DNA from: Crateriforma spongiae
GTDB taxonomy: Bacteria; Planctomycetota; Planctomycetia; Pirellulales; Pirellulaceae
Direction of reading: 5' to 3'
Assembly (NCBI RefSeq): GCF_012290005.1
Contig: NZ_JAAXMS010000013.1
Coordinates: forward strand, 1 to 48,953
DNA: 48,953 nucleotides
This document shows, piece by piece, positions 1 through 9,790 of this stretch (position 1 is its first letter; each line of letters opens with the position of its first letter). Below the pieces are notes generated by a model. It did no database searches. It worked only from the letters and a program-made list of their open reading frames with translations, and had not been told where the DNA came from. The translations under genes were made by a program, and so were the position numbers.

Positions 1-1
1 G

Positions 2-130
2 GGACTGCGCGAGAAAGGATTCACAAGCTTGGTGGTCGTGACGCTGGGGTATCACGACGCCGAGAAAGACTACAACGCCGATTTGCCAAAGTCGCGTCTT
101 CCGTATTCGGAAATCCTGACGGAAATCTAA
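2..130 (+). CDS. NfsB-like NAD(P)H nitroreductase, C-terminal end (5' truncated by window)
   Basis: Only the last 42 codons are present, ending at the TAA at 128-130. The reading frame contains [15 protein letters not shown] and then LPKSRLP, which closely match the C-terminus of oxygen-insensitive FMN nitroreductases of the E. coli NfsB (NfnB) type. Such enzymes are cytosolic flavoproteins that reduce nitro compounds and quinones with NAD(P)H. The FMN-binding N-terminal part is outside the window, so activity cannot be judged. Two hairpins follow the stop codon immediately, suggesting that transcription ends here, opposite the convergent sulfatase block. Confidence 0.8.
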   Translation, partial: GLREKGFTSLVVVTLGYHDAEKDYNADLPKSRLPYSEILTEI

Positions 131-133
131 GAC

Positions 134-154
134 CGCGTTAGTTTCGATAACGCG
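134..154 (+). terminator. Hairpin just after the nitroreductase stop
   Basis: CGCGTTA (134-140) and TAACGCG (148-154) form a perfect 7-bp stem with a 7-nt loop, starting 4 nt after the TAA stop. There is no clear T-run, so it is either a weak intrinsic terminator or a 3'-end protecting stem. Confidence 0.45.
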
Positions 155-179
155 ACTGGTGATCCATTCTCCACAAACG

Positions 180-216
180 CGTCTTCACAGCAGGTGGGGC
201 AACTGCTGTGAAGACG
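180..216. terminator. Strong 14-bp hairpin between convergent genes, likely bidirectional terminator
   Basis: CGTCTTCACAGCAG (180-193) and its exact reverse complement (203-216) flank a 9-nt loop. It sits 12 nt beyond the stop codon of the minus-strand sulfatase (229) and 50 nt beyond the plus-strand nitroreductase stop. A perfect 14-bp stem between two convergent genes fits a shared terminator. Poly-T tails are weak on both sides. Confidence 0.6.
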
Positions 217-228
217 TTCGTAGGGGAT

Positions 229-1767
229 TCAATCGTGATGCCCGCCGTCCGGCCGTGATGGTGACGACGAAAGCCCAAAGTGCTTTTGCAAACGCTTGGC
301 GTGCTCGTCTGCGACAACGCGATGGCGGGCAACGACATTTACCGATTCGGTCGGGTCGCCGGCGTGATCATAAAGTTCACGGTGAACAAGGGATCCGTCG
401 TCAATGGAACGCCATTCGGTATAACGCCAGTCCGCCGTACGGACCGAACGTCCCCACGCCCGCCAATTCGATGGTGCGCCGTAGAACGGATGCTGATGCT
501 GAGTGAAGGCTGCGTCTTTGACACTCCGATCAGGTGATTCGATGACGGCGGAAACGTCGACGCCTTGCAGGGTGTCCGACAAGTCACCGTGGATGCCGGC
601 CAAGGATGCCAGCGTGGGATAAAGATCGACCAATTCGGTCAGCGATCGGGTCGATCGGCCGTGCGCGTCGGGCTGCCTCGGGTCCGCAATGATCAACGGA
701 ACTCGAGCATCCAGTTCAAAGTTGCTGGTCTTTCCGATCAGCGATTTTTCGCCCACATGAAATCCGTGGTCGGACGTGAAGACGACGATGGTGTTGTTCA
801 GGTGACCGCCGTCACGTAAGCCGCGCAGGATCTCGCCGATCTGAGCGTCCAGAAAACTAATCGACGCGTAATAGCCGTGACGAAGTTGGCGCAGGGAATC
901 TGGAGTGAACGGATCCTGTGACGCCGGGCCGTCATAGCCTCGGACTTCGCGGGAATCATGCATCGCGATGTCGGGCGCCTCCGCCGGCGCAGACAAAGGC
1001 TGGGGCAACGGGATCGCTTGCGGATCATAAAGATCCCAATACTTTTTGGGGGCCACGAAGGGCAAATGCGGACGCCAAAACCCAACCGCCAGGAAAAACG
1101 GCTGGCCATTTTGCGGATACTCACGCAGCATCGCCGCGGCCAAGTTCGCGATCTGCCCGTCGCGATAGGCGAGATCCGGAACGGTTAACGACTCGGTGAC
1201 CGGTGCTTTGCGGTAACGTTCTTTGCGTAGGACAGGTGCCGTGTTGGTGTACACGGTGTCGGCCGCGTGCGTCCCCGTGTGAAGCACTTCATCGATCGAC
1301 CAAGATCGGCGATCTTGCGTGTCGCCCATGTTGTGGAAGATCTTTCCAATGTCTTGGCAAAAGTACCCATGATTCTTGAAATGCTGCGGCAACGTGACCA
1401 GTGATTCGCCGCCAGGTGCTGTGTCACGAAATCCTTTGCGCAAGTCGTCCACGCCAACGGTATCCGGCCGCAACCCGGTCAGGAACGACGACCGGGACGG
1501 ATTACAAACAGCCTGTTGGCAATAGGCGTTTTGGAAAACGATTCCGCGATCGGCCAAGGACGTCAGATTCGGTGTGACCGCAGTCTTGTCACCATACGGC
1601 CTGATCATGCAATTCAAGTCGTCGGCCACGATGAACAAAACATTCGGTCGTTCAGCCTTGTTGTTTGGACTTTGACCCATCGCGAATGATACGAGACTGA
1701 CTGGGACCAAAATCTGGACCACCAGCCAGCGAAACAACCGACGAAAAATTTTACTTTGCATATGCAT
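229..1767 (-). CDS. Exported sulfatase, iduronate-2-sulfatase-like
   Basis: Type I sulfatase that would hydrolyse sulfate esters on polysaccharides outside the cytoplasm. From the ATG at 1767 the protein has 512 residues: a signal peptide (residues 1-31, basic start then hydrophobic core), the metal-binding VADDLN near 48-52, and the formylglycine signature CNPSR at C88-R92. Later come GKIFH and SDHGFH. The phrase FWRPHLPF and the overall order match iduronate-2-sulfatase-like proteins (SulfAtlas S1_7 type, from memory). A TTG at 1824 would extend it and overlap the upstream gene's stop, but the signal peptide favours the internal ATG. It is the last gene of the minus-strand block, 53 bp after the preceding sulfatase. 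The sugar specificity is inferred only from family resemblance. Cys88 needs a maturation enzyme (anSME) not encoded here. Confidence 0.9.
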   Translation of the reverse strand: MHMQSKIFRRLFRWLVVQILVPVSLVSFAMGQSPNNKAERPNVLFIVADDLNCMIRPYGDKTAVTPNLTSLADRGIVFQNAYCQQAVCNPSRSSFLTGLRPDTVGVDDLRKGFRDTAPGGESLVTLPQHFKNHGYFCQDIGKIFHNMGDTQDRRSWSIDEVLHTGTHAADTVYTNTAPVLRKERYRKAPVTESLTVPDLAYRDGQIANLAAAMLREYPQNGQPFFLAVGFWRPHLPFVAPKKYWDLYDPQAIPLPQPLSAPAEAPDIAMHDSREVRGYDGPASQDPFTPDSLRQLRHGYYASISFLDAQIGEILRGLRDGGHLNNTIVVFTSDHGFHVGEKSLIGKTSNFELDARVPLIIADPRQPDAHGRSTRSLTELVDLYPTLASLAGIHGDLSDTLQGVDVSAVIESPDRSVKDAAFTQHQHPFYGAPSNWRAWGRSVRTADWRYTEWRSIDDGSLVHRELYDHAGDPTESVNVVARHRVVADEHAKRLQKHFGLSSSPSRPDGGHHD

Positions 1768-1820
1768 CACTGGAGACGGCGACGGACGATCAAGGCCAAT
1801 CTTGACAGCCGATCGGTGAA

Positions 1821-3521
1821 TCAATTCGGACGTGGGACTTGGCTATTACCATCGGCTCCGAATTCTTGATCGCCACGAATTTGATTCAGCAATTCGTACA
1901 ACTCGGATTCCTTGTCGGTGGCCGCTTGATCGGGATCGTCAAGCAGATTTTTTCGTTCGCCTGGATCGACCGACAAATGAAACAGTTGTCGCGGCGTTTC
2001 GCGAATCTTGCCCGCCCGCAACGTTTCCTGGTTGTCGGCATCACAGGTGGTGCCGTTTCCGCCGCCCCCGGTCCCGTCCAGCAGTTTCCAGTCACCGGAT
2101 TGATCGACGATCGCAAACTGTCCACGACTGGAGTGCTGGATGATCGCAGGACGCCGTTGCGTGGGCATCGATTGGCCCTTCAACACCGGCAAAAAGCTTT
2201 CCGCATCCGGGGCATCGTCGGGGCCCAACGGGATATCCAAGTGATCCGCCATGGTCGCCATGAAATCACCTTGCCAACACAGGTGATCGGTCACCGATCC
2301 CGGCTGCACCACACCGGGCCAACGGACCAGAAACGGGACTCGGGTGCCGCCTTCATAGTTGTCACGTTTCCGGCCGGCGTACGGGCCATTGGCGTCGTGG
2401 TCGACTTCCAGACTGGTGTGATAGGCGCCATTTTCTGGGCCATTGTCGCTGGAAATGAACACAACCGTGTTCGCGGCAACGCTGTTGTCGTCCGACGGGT
2501 CGCCCAACGCATCCAAGATCACTCCGGTGTAATGGTCCGTTTGGACCACATAGTCGCCATAAGTCCATCCCGCCGAACCGACAAATTGATCCTGCACCGC
2601 ATGCGGCGTGTGAGGCGCAGGCATGGGGACGTAAATGAAAAAAGGCTCAGATTCGTCGTCGAACCGGTGAATCAGGTTGCTCACTTTTTGGGCCTGCACT
2701 TGCAGGTAATCTCGCAGATCAAAAGTCGGGTCATGCACACCGGCCCTCGTCGAAATGCCCACGGATTTGCGGAAATTCTGTCGTTCCACAAGGTCGTCAT
2801 TGGTGGCCGGACGTGCTTTGGAAAAGTCCACTTCGCCGTCACGAACGACGCCACCTTGGGACATCACTCGGACCACGTCGCCGTCGGATTGCAGCCAAAC
2901 ATAGGGCGGCATGTCCAACGATGCTGGTGTTCCGAAAAAGACATCGAATCCCGCATTGTGGATCGGTGTGTCGGTGACCGGTTTGGAAAAGTCGATCAGG
3001 TTCTTCTCCAACACATCCGATCGGTTCCCCAAGTTGCCCTTCACAGGTCGATTGGCGGAATCATGGAACTGCATGCCGATGTGCCACTTGCCCACCATCG
3101 CGGTTGAATAGCCGCGACTTTGGAACATCTTTCCGATCGTCAAGCGATCCGGTTCCATCAATGTGGGCGTGTAACCACCGTTGACCCCCTTCTTCAGTCG
3201 TGTTCGCCAACAGTATCGCCCCGTCATCAGGGCATACCGGGACGGTGTGCACACGCCATCGGCGGAATGCCCGTTGGTGAACCGCATCGATTGTTTGGCG
3301 AATTGATCCAGATTCGGCGTCAACGTGGGGATAGAGGGATCCAAATACTTGGAATCCGCAGGGATCGGATGATCGGTGGGCTGGTTTGCACCCATGTCCC
3401 CCCAGCCCATGTCGTCGAAATAGATGATCAAAACATTCGGACGGTCCGTGGTCGCCGCCATCGCGTTGCCGCCGATGCCAGCCATGATCGATAGACAACA
3501 AAGTCCGGCAATGAATCGCAT
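1821..3521 (-). CDS. Exported arylsulfatase A-like sulfatase
   Basis: Sulfatase of 566 residues from the ATG at 3521, which begins a clear signal peptide (residues 1-22, ending AMA). Seen motifs are DDMGWGDMG (about 36-44), the formylglycine signature CTPSR starting at C91 and followed by ALMTGRY, GKWHIG, and SSDNGPENG. These are the calcium- and sulfate-binding elements of the alkaline-phosphatase fold. The frame stays open upstream to 3857, but that extension is arginine-rich, lacks a signal peptide and is probably not translated. It lies between the iduronate-2-sulfatase-like gene and the GH95 gene on the same strand with short gaps (53 and 143 bp), so co-transcription is likely. It probably removes sulfate so the neighbouring glycosidases can act. 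Exact substrate unknown. Confidence 0.9.
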   Translation of the reverse strand: MRFIAGLCCLSIMAGIGGNAMAATTDRPNVLIIYFDDMGWGDMGANQPTDHPIPADSKYLDPSIPTLTPNLDQFAKQSMRFTNGHSADGVCTPSRYALMTGRYCWRTRLKKGVNGGYTPTLMEPDRLTIGKMFQSRGYSTAMVGKWHIGMQFHDSANRPVKGNLGNRSDVLEKNLIDFSKPVTDTPIHNAGFDVFFGTPASLDMPPYVWLQSDGDVVRVMSQGGVVRDGEVDFSKARPATNDDLVERQNFRKSVGISTRAGVHDPTFDLRDYLQVQAQKVSNLIHRFDDESEPFFIYVPMPAPHTPHAVQDQFVGSAGWTYGDYVVQTDHYTGVILDALGDPSDDNSVAANTVVFISSDNGPENGAYHTSLEVDHDANGPYAGRKRDNYEGGTRVPFLVRWPGVVQPGSVTDHLCWQGDFMATMADHLDIPLGPDDAPDAESFLPVLKGQSMPTQRRPAIIQHSSRGQFAIVDQSGDWKLLDGTGGGGNGTTCDADNQETLRAGKIRETPRQLFHLSVDPGERKNLLDDPDQAATDKESELYELLNQIRGDQEFGADGNSQVPRPN

Positions 3522-3664
3522 CACGTTGTACCTGCGGCGGGAATGATTGTGGGGGCTCGATCGATGGTCCACTCCTTCGTCCGGAAACCAGATTCGTCCG
3601 GCAATCCGAATGCTGAATCTTCCGGTTTGCGTAACACCGTTGGGAATGGCCTCGTTCGCGGTGA

Positions 3665-6001
3665 CTAGCGTACGACGTAGACTTCGCTCGGTGTCGTTTC
3701 TGATTCCATTTTTTTCAAACCATCGGGCGTCTGTATCACCAGCGGACCGCCGTGAAGTGACCGAATCGACGCTTCTTTCAACTGCCCATCTTTCCAGCGA
3801 ATCGATACTTCGAATCCGCCGCGGGCCCGCAAGCCGGACACCGAACCGTCGGGCCATGCACTGGGCAGCGCGGGCAACAGGTCGATGATATAGTCGCCGT
3901 CGGCATTGCGACGGTGTGACTGGACCAGCGCCTCGGCGACCCCCGAGGTCAGGCCAAAATTACCATCGATTTGGAACGGCGGGTGAGAATCAAAAAGGTT
4001 GTTGTAAAAACCGCCGCCGCCTTTCTTGCAAAAACCGTGCAAGATTGTGTTCATGTGATCCCCGTCTCGCAAACGCGCCCAGAAGTTGACCTTCCAGGCA
4101 CGCGACCAGCCCGTGCCGGCGTCGCCGCGAAACTCAAGGGTTTTCTTACATGCTGCAAAAAGCTCGGGGGTTTCAGGAGTGATTTGTGATCCCGGATGCA
4201 GTCCCCATAAATGGGACACGTGCCGATGCGTGGTGCGTGGGTCTTCGGTGTACAGCCATTCTTTCAACTGACCCTCCACGCCGACTTGGTTGGGAGCAAT
4301 GCGCTGACTGGTGGATCGAAGTTGATCGGCAAAGTCGGCATCGACATTCAGAATGTCTGCTGCTTCCGCGGTGGCATTCAACAGATGGCGGATGATTTGA
4401 TGGTCCATCGTCGGCGCCATGACCAAGCCACCTCGTTCGGGAGAATTGCTAGGGCCACTGATCAACCAGTCTTTGTCAAATACGGGATCGGGAACCAGAG
4501 TGTCCAGAAAAAACTGCGACGATCCTTTCATGATCGGGTATGCACGTTCGCGCAGGAAATCTTTGTCCATGGTGAACTGGTATCGATCCCAAAGGTGTGT
4601 GCTGAGCCATGCGCCGCCGGTCGGCCAAATGCCATGGTTGGACGCATTGATCGGTGCCGCGCCTCGCCACGCATCGGTGTTGTGATGGGTGACCCAACCG
4701 TTGGCCCCATAGTGTTCGCGGGCCACTTCGCGACCGGTTTCTGTCAAATCGTCCAGCATGTGGAACAGCGGATCATGGCATTCGGATAGACCCGTCAGTT
4801 CTGCCAGCCAATAGTTCATCTCGGTGTTGATGTTGATGGTGTATTTCGATTCCCAGGCCGGCGTCTTGCTTTCGTTCCACAAGCCTTGAAGGTTCGCCGG
4901 TTGGCCACCATCACGCGACGAAGCGATCAACAGATAACGTCCATACTGAAACAACAGTCCGATGAAATCCGCGTCAGGTTCATCTTGATACGCTTCCAAA
5001 CGCTTATCGGTGGTCATTGAACGCGACTGGCCGCCACCCAGGTCCAAATCGACACGACGGAACAGCTTGCGATGGTCCCGCTGGTGATCGACCAATAAGG
5101 ACGCATACGGCTTGTCGGCAATCGCATTCAGTCTGTCGTGACAGATCGCGTTCGGATCTGCGGTCAACGATTGATAGTCCTGATAAGTCGTTGCGGCGGC
5201 TAGACAAAAGGTGACTTCGTCGGCGGACTGAACCTGAATCTCAGTGTCCGATACGTCGACGGTCCCGCCATTGATGGCCACGCGAAGTTGGGCTTCGAAT
5301 CGGACGGCACCTTCGAAGACCACTTGCTTGTAATCGACCTCGTCCACCTTGCCTGTCATGCGCAACGTGTGATCATCCAGTCTCGCGACTTTGGCATCGC
5401 TTTGATGCGGTGTCGACAGTTGGGCGGAACAGCTGATCGCACCCGGTTGATCGGCCGCCAGATGTACCACGATCACACCATCCGGATGACTGGCGAATAC
5501 GGTTCGAGTGAAACGTACACCGTCGGCTTCATACGTGGTCTGTGCGACCGCGGCATCCAAGTCCAAAGTCCGTTCGTAGTTTTCAACCGCGGTATGGTCG
5601 GCGAAATGAAGTTCCAGATCCCCGAATGGTTGGTAGGGGGCTTGCCGCAACGGTTGTGACATGAAATGGGCCGATGCCAGCTTTTCGGCTTCAGCCTGTT
5701 TTCCATCGAACAGCAATTGTCGGATTTCCGACAAATACTGCACGGCGTCCGCGTGCGCATACGATCGCGGGCGACCCGCCCACAGCGTGTCATGATTGAA
5801 CTGGACACGATCATGCGTGACGCCACCGAAAACCATCCCACCCATGCTGCCATTGCCGACCGGCAACGCATCATTCCAAGATTTGGCGGGTTCATCGTAG
5901 CGCAAGGTCCAGGGTGATTCGCCATTGGACACGCCGGAAGAAAGCCAAGAGGCGGCCCAGATGATGGATAGCAGGCAAGTCAAGCGAAACGATAATCGCA
6001 T
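3665..6001 (-). CDS. GH95 alpha-L-fucosidase / alpha-L-galactosidase family protein
   Basis: Exported glycoside hydrolase of 778 residues, the normal length for GH95. This family removes terminal alpha-L-fucose (or L-galactose) with inversion. The start ATG at 6001 gives a signal peptide ([15 protein letters not shown] core). The N-terminal beta-domain shows [15 protein letters not shown], and the (alpha/alpha)6 domain follows. The catalytic set of the family is visible: the paired asparagines in NINTEMNYW (N390, N392), the acid Glu522 in SNSPERGG, and Asp679 in QIDGNFG. These correspond to Asn421/Asn423, Glu566 and Asp766 of Bifidobacterium AfcA as I recall them. Its position among sulfatases suggests a sulfated fucose-containing glycan as substrate, which is inference. 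An alternative start at 6028 adds nine residues. Confidence 0.93.
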   Translation of the reverse strand: MRLSFRLTCLLSIIWAASWLSSGVSNGESPWTLRYDEPAKSWNDALPVGNGSMGGMVFGGVTHDRVQFNHDTLWAGRPRSYAHADAVQYLSEIRQLLFDGKQAEAEKLASAHFMSQPLRQAPYQPFGDLELHFADHTAVENYERTLDLDAAVAQTTYEADGVRFTRTVFASHPDGVIVVHLAADQPGAISCSAQLSTPHQSDAKVARLDDHTLRMTGKVDEVDYKQVVFEGAVRFEAQLRVAINGGTVDVSDTEIQVQSADEVTFCLAAATTYQDYQSLTADPNAICHDRLNAIADKPYASLLVDHQRDHRKLFRRVDLDLGGGQSRSMTTDKRLEAYQDEPDADFIGLLFQYGRYLLIASSRDGGQPANLQGLWNESKTPAWESKYTININTEMNYWLAELTGLSECHDPLFHMLDDLTETGREVAREHYGANGWVTHHNTDAWRGAAPINASNHGIWPTGGAWLSTHLWDRYQFTMDKDFLRERAYPIMKGSSQFFLDTLVPDPVFDKDWLISGPSNSPERGGLVMAPTMDHQIIRHLLNATAEAADILNVDADFADQLRSTSQRIAPNQVGVEGQLKEWLYTEDPRTTHRHVSHLWGLHPGSQITPETPELFAACKKTLEFRGDAGTGWSRAWKVNFWARLRDGDHMNTILHGFCKKGGGGFYNNLFDSHPPFQIDGNFGLTSGVAEALVQSHRRNADGDYIIDLLPALPSAWPDGSVSGLRARGGFEVSIRWKDGQLKEASIRSLHGGPLVIQTPDGLKKMESETTPSEVYVVR

Positions 6002-6044
6002 CGTGAAATTAATCGGGTTGAAGGACACTGGAAATCACAATCCG

Positions 6045-6085
6045 GATGCACTTCGCCAATCCAAAGTGCGAAGTCATTGTGCATC
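6045..6085. promoter_or_regulatory. Two-part dyad upstream of the GH95 gene
   Basis: ACTTCGC (6050-6056) pairs with GCGAAGT (6068-6074), and the flanking GATGC (6045-6049) pairs with GCATC (6081-6085) across a 6-nt bulge. It lies between the stop of the sulfatase at 6169 and the GH95 start at 6001. It could be an mRNA processing or termination hairpin, or an operator. The sequence does not decide between them. Confidence 0.35.
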
Positions 6086-6168
6086 AGGATCTGAATAACG
6101 TTCAAACAGGCGTTATTAGAAACGGTTTTGTCGGCCGGCGTGGCCAACAAAACACACCTGCGACGAAG

Positions 6169-7743
6169 TCACTTTGCCGCAGATGATTTGGGCTGATCCC
6201 AAAATCGGAACGGGTCATCGTGACGTTTCATTTCCGACAGCAACAATGCTTCCATTGTTGCCAATTGGTCGGCGTACTCGGCCGAATCAGCCAAGTTGAT
6301 CTGGTTCTTGCCGGGTTGCTGGCCCGTCAACGCCACTACGTCGGATGCATGATGCTCTTGCAGAAATTCATGTGGATTTTCGGCCAGATTGAAAAGCTGG
6401 GTTTCGCGAGCACCCGAATCGATCGACTCGTACTTGATCAGCTTCCAATCACCGCGACGCACACACCGCATGCCTGGCTTGGTTCCTCCGCAATAGACGC
6501 CGAACAAGACGTCGCGAACTTCTGATGACTCGCCACGCAGGATCGGACCAAAGCTGTTGCCTTCATTGGTCGGCGGCGCGTCGATTTTGGCCAAGTCACA
6601 AAGGGTGGCCAGGACATCCATCAGGTACACATTGCCCGTCACGCGTGAGCCGGCTTCGATGCCCGGGCCACGCACGATCATGGGAACACGCCAGGTGTGT
6701 TCGTACAAATTCTGTTTGCCTTGCAGACCGTGACGCCCAATCGCGATTCCGTGATCGGATGTGTAGAAGACGTACGTGTTGTCCAGTTCGCCCATGGTTT
6801 CCAACTGGTCCAGGACGCGACCGATTTGTCGGTCAATGTTTTCACTGCACGCGTATTCACGCCCCAGTTCGTTTCGAATCGTGCGCTCGTCACGATTCTT
6901 CCAAACACCGCTGACGGAAACTTCGTCACGCACATTCATATGCGAATTGTCGAACGGGTGGCCGGGCAAGTAGTTCGCCGGCAGTTCGGGCTGCTTGGGG
7001 TTGGCTGAGGGCAACCGGTTCTTGTCGGTGTGGTTGGTCGCACCGTATTTTTCCAACAGGTCTGGAACGCCGTCGCGGGTGTCGTGCGGGTGGGAAAACC
7101 CGAAGTAGATCAGAAATGGATCGGTGTCGGCCTGCTGGTCTCGTTCGGTCAAGTAATCCATCACACGGTCGCCGTGCCAGCGACTGCCCGTTTCGTCAGT
7201 GCCGCCACGTTTGTTGGCATCGTGACGAACGGTGAACTTGGCATTGGCTGCTTCATAGCTGTTGCCGCGTTTGCAGGTACGCATCGTGTCATAGCCCGCG
7301 TCGTTGAAGACCGCCGCCATCGTGTGATCGGCCAAGTCCTTGGGGGCGGTTGTCAGCGGCTTTCGGCCTCGCTTGGCTTTCTGAGGCAGGTGCCAAACGG
7401 TTCGTCCCGACATCACCATGTGTCGCGACGGCGTGCACACCGCGCCGCTCCACGATCCCATGTGATAGGCGGTATCGAATGTCATCCCTTCGGATACCAA
7501 GCGATCAATGTTGGGCGTTTGAAGCGTGGATTCTGGGTTGTACACCTTTAGGTCAAACGGCGACTGATCGTCCACGATGATGAACAGGAAATTGGGACGC
7601 TTCGCGCCGTCTTCGTCGGACGCAGTCGATGCGGACACGCGGGGCATCGTCACCAACGCCAACGCAGCGACGCAGAGAACACTGGTGCGAAACGCCGCGG
7701 TTTGGCGATAGGGTTGGCCCGATCGGGCAGAATGAAGGTGCAT
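6169..7743 (-). CDS. Exported sulfatase with N-terminal signal peptide
   Basis: Sulfatase of 524 residues from the ATG at 7743. The first 38 residues read as a long signal peptide with a hydrophobic stretch near 20-32. Core motifs are FIIVDDQSPFD (about 55-64), CTPSR at C103-R107, and TSDHGIAIGRHGLQGKQNLYE near the C-terminal third. The phrase KQNLYEHTWRVPMIVRGPG is typical of sulfatases resembling choline-sulfatase or sulfamidase groups, so the bond cleaved may be a sulfate ester or a sulfamate. I cannot separate these by eye. It sits upstream of GH95 in the same minus-strand block. The open frame to 7914 adds a basic stretch before the signal peptide and is rejected as the start. Confidence 0.88.
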   Translation of the reverse strand: MHLHSARSGQPYRQTAAFRTSVLCVAALALVTMPRVSASTASDEDGAKRPNFLFIIVDDQSPFDLKVYNPESTLQTPNIDRLVSEGMTFDTAYHMGSWSGAVCTPSRHMVMSGRTVWHLPQKAKRGRKPLTTAPKDLADHTMAAVFNDAGYDTMRTCKRGNSYEAANAKFTVRHDANKRGGTDETGSRWHGDRVMDYLTERDQQADTDPFLIYFGFSHPHDTRDGVPDLLEKYGATNHTDKNRLPSANPKQPELPANYLPGHPFDNSHMNVRDEVSVSGVWKNRDERTIRNELGREYACSENIDRQIGRVLDQLETMGELDNTYVFYTSDHGIAIGRHGLQGKQNLYEHTWRVPMIVRGPGIEAGSRVTGNVYLMDVLATLCDLAKIDAPPTNEGNSFGPILRGESSEVRDVLFGVYCGGTKPGMRCVRRGDWKLIKYESIDSGARETQLFNLAENPHEFLQEHHASDVVALTGQQPGKNQINLADSAEYADQLATMEALLLSEMKRHDDPFRFWDQPKSSAAK

Positions 7744-7984
7744 TGCAGGTGGGGATACTGGGAAGGGAATCGAAGCACGGGCCAGGCGTCGACTAACCGA
7801 CGGACGACCGGTGGCACCAGCAAGCGTGCCGGCCGGACCCATGGCCCAGCAGACCAAACGGTCTGTCAAACGCCCAGTATAGATTCCACGTTGTCGCCGT
7901 GTTCCCCAGGCCACACGACGTGTTGATCACGCGGACAGCGACGCTGCCACGCGAAACAATGCAACTTGCAAACGTCCCGAATCA

Positions 7985-9619
7985 CTACGGTGCGTCCAAG
8001 TTCAACACCAAGATTCGAAACCCGTCACCCGCTGGGACCTTCAGAGAGGGCCACTGGGTGATTTTGTGGTTTTCCGGTTTGGAATACTCGCCGGTGTATG
8101 GATCGAACCAAGTCGCAGTCATGGATTCGCCGCGACGTTCCGAAGGCAGACGGATGCCGATGAAATCACATTCTTTCGGAATGTAATAGATCAACGTGTC
8201 GGCGTTGTCGTGCAAGCAGAACCCTGCGTTTGCTTTGCGATCGCCCGCCACCAATTCGTCCACGCGATATCGATCCACAAACGACCGCATGTGCCGATAG
8301 TAATCCAAACGAGGCTGTTCATCGGCCGGCAGTTGGTCGATGTCGGGAATGATCACATTCCACGCCGCGCCTTGCCAGTAATGGGTCGGAAACGTACCAG
8401 CGAAAATGCATTGATAGGCACGTTCCAAGCAGACTTCTGGTGACGTGTAATTGCCGGTAAAGACCACGTAGGGGCCCCGTTCGTACCCACCGTGTTCGAT
8501 ATTCAAGATCGGTTTGCCGGGAATGTTCTTAACGACATCACGCATCACGCTGTACAGTTCGGACAGCCAAAGCTGGACGCTGACGAAGTCAACCTTTTCG
8601 GGGAAACGGCGACAATACCCATAGTCATGGACGGTCACCAAGCGACTGTAAGCGTCGGCCTTTCGTAAACGGTCGATCCGATGGCTGATGTAATGAACGT
8701 CGTTGTGCCCATAGCCCAACGCTTCTTTGGAAATGTCCCACACCATGTTGGGAAACGCTTGGTATCGTCGCACGACATAATCGAAGTAGCGGTTGTCCGC
8801 CTGTGAATCAGCCTCCGGCCAGTTCACGTTCTTGTTCCAAACGTAAATCATCAGGTGAGCAACGATTCCCTTTTGGTCCAAGTAATCGATAACACGATCC
8901 AGACGCTGAAAGTATTCGATATTCAAACGCGAATGGTCGGGATTTTCGTTGTGGCCACCGAAGGGATAGACGTTGGGGCTGCCGTAATCAAACGCTTTGT
9001 CCAGCCGATCATCTTTCGGCCAGTTGACGTCGTAGGCAAAGACGTTCATGACGACTTGGTTGAAACCGTTTTCCGCCAGCGTGTCGACGAATCGCCGTGT
9101 TTGCGGAATGTCATCCGGGTTTTCCGCATCGAGCGCGAACAGCCAATCACATTCAAACGCGATCGGGTAATAGCGTTCACCATTTTCATATTCGAACCGC
9201 GTCGGCGATTCTTTCGCGATCACGACGCCGCCCTTTCGATCCTGTCCGGCCGCTTGGACCGACAGGCTGCCTTGCTTGCCGTCCAGAGCGGCGACCGACG
9301 ATCGGACGCTGAACGTCCACGATCCGGGCTTGTTCGGTGTGAACCGGATAACGAATCGGCCGTCGCCGTCGTCGAAGCCGTCGACCGAAAACGCGGTTCC
9401 GTCCGGGCCGGTGAAGTCGGCAGCGATCTCGATTTCGCCGGCTTGCTGTGGGTCGGTTGCCGCTGCAAACGCAATGTCCAAGACCTCCCACTGCCGACCT
9501 GCAATGGCACCTTCTTGGTATTCAACTCGGTTGATCGCGAGGGCGGAGTTGGTCATCGCCAGCGAAACGAGAAGACAGGTGATCGTGGCGTAGACGATGT
9601 TCAAGGCGTTTCGTTTCAT
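7985..9619 (-). CDS. DUF5060-domain glycosidase-like protein
   Basis: Exported protein of 544 residues with a signal peptide from the ATG at 9619 (MKRNALNIVYATITCLLV). Residues about 30-120 form a DUF5060-like beta-sandwich, ending in PGSWTFSVRS. The rest resembles a (beta/alpha)8 hydrolase of the DUF4038/apiosidase-like kind, with GERYYPIAFECDWLF at its start. Two glutamates sit where clan-A-type hydrolases keep their acid and nucleophile: Glu299 in DISKEALG and Glu375 in LNIEHGG. That assignment is inference. Proteins of this type occur in polysaccharide utilisation loci, but most are biochemically unassigned. It is the first structural gene after the regulator, so it is probably expressed with it. 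Confidence 0.82.
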   Translation of the reverse strand: MKRNALNIVYATITCLLVSLAMTNSALAINRVEYQEGAIAGRQWEVLDIAFAAATDPQQAGEIEIAADFTGPDGTAFSVDGFDDGDGRFVIRFTPNKPGSWTFSVRSSVAALDGKQGSLSVQAAGQDRKGGVVIAKESPTRFEYENGERYYPIAFECDWLFALDAENPDDIPQTRRFVDTLAENGFNQVVMNVFAYDVNWPKDDRLDKAFDYGSPNVYPFGGHNENPDHSRLNIEYFQRLDRVIDYLDQKGIVAHLMIYVWNKNVNWPEADSQADNRYFDYVVRRYQAFPNMVWDISKEALGYGHNDVHYISHRIDRLRKADAYSRLVTVHDYGYCRRFPEKVDFVSVQLWLSELYSVMRDVVKNIPGKPILNIEHGGYERGPYVVFTGNYTSPEVCLERAYQCIFAGTFPTHYWQGAAWNVIIPDIDQLPADEQPRLDYYRHMRSFVDRYRVDELVAGDRKANAGFCLHDNADTLIYYIPKECDFIGIRLPSERRGESMTATWFDPYTGEYSKPENHKITQWPSLKVPAGDGFRILVLNLDAP

Positions 9620-9790
9620 GCGAACGCAATCCTGAAGTTGGCGGGAGAGGCGGGAAGCCAGATTGTCAACAGTCGACATTTGGGCTGGTCGTCAGTCTAA
9701 CCGTCGTCGTCCCGGCTTGCCATCGGATCGATCGACGCGTCACAAACGTCCACATGCGCGCCTCGGCGGTTGGGCGATCGGCAAATGGAT

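Noticed and set aside
1839-3107. Long plus-strand open frame opposite the arylsulfatase gene
   Set aside because: It mirrors a gene with complete sulfatase motifs. Its own translation has no recognisable domain and unusual composition, as expected from an antisense frame in GC-rich DNA.
3522-3857. 112-residue N-terminal extension of the arylsulfatase
   Set aside because: It is arginine-rich and precedes a clean signal peptide at 3521, so translation most likely starts at the signal peptide. The same reasoning was applied to the extensions at 7744-7914, 24672-24806 and 40501-40710.
8855-9700. 281-codon plus-strand frame opposite the DUF5060 gene
   Set aside because: The minus-strand frame has a signal peptide and family motifs. 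The plus frame looks like a codon-bias artefact.
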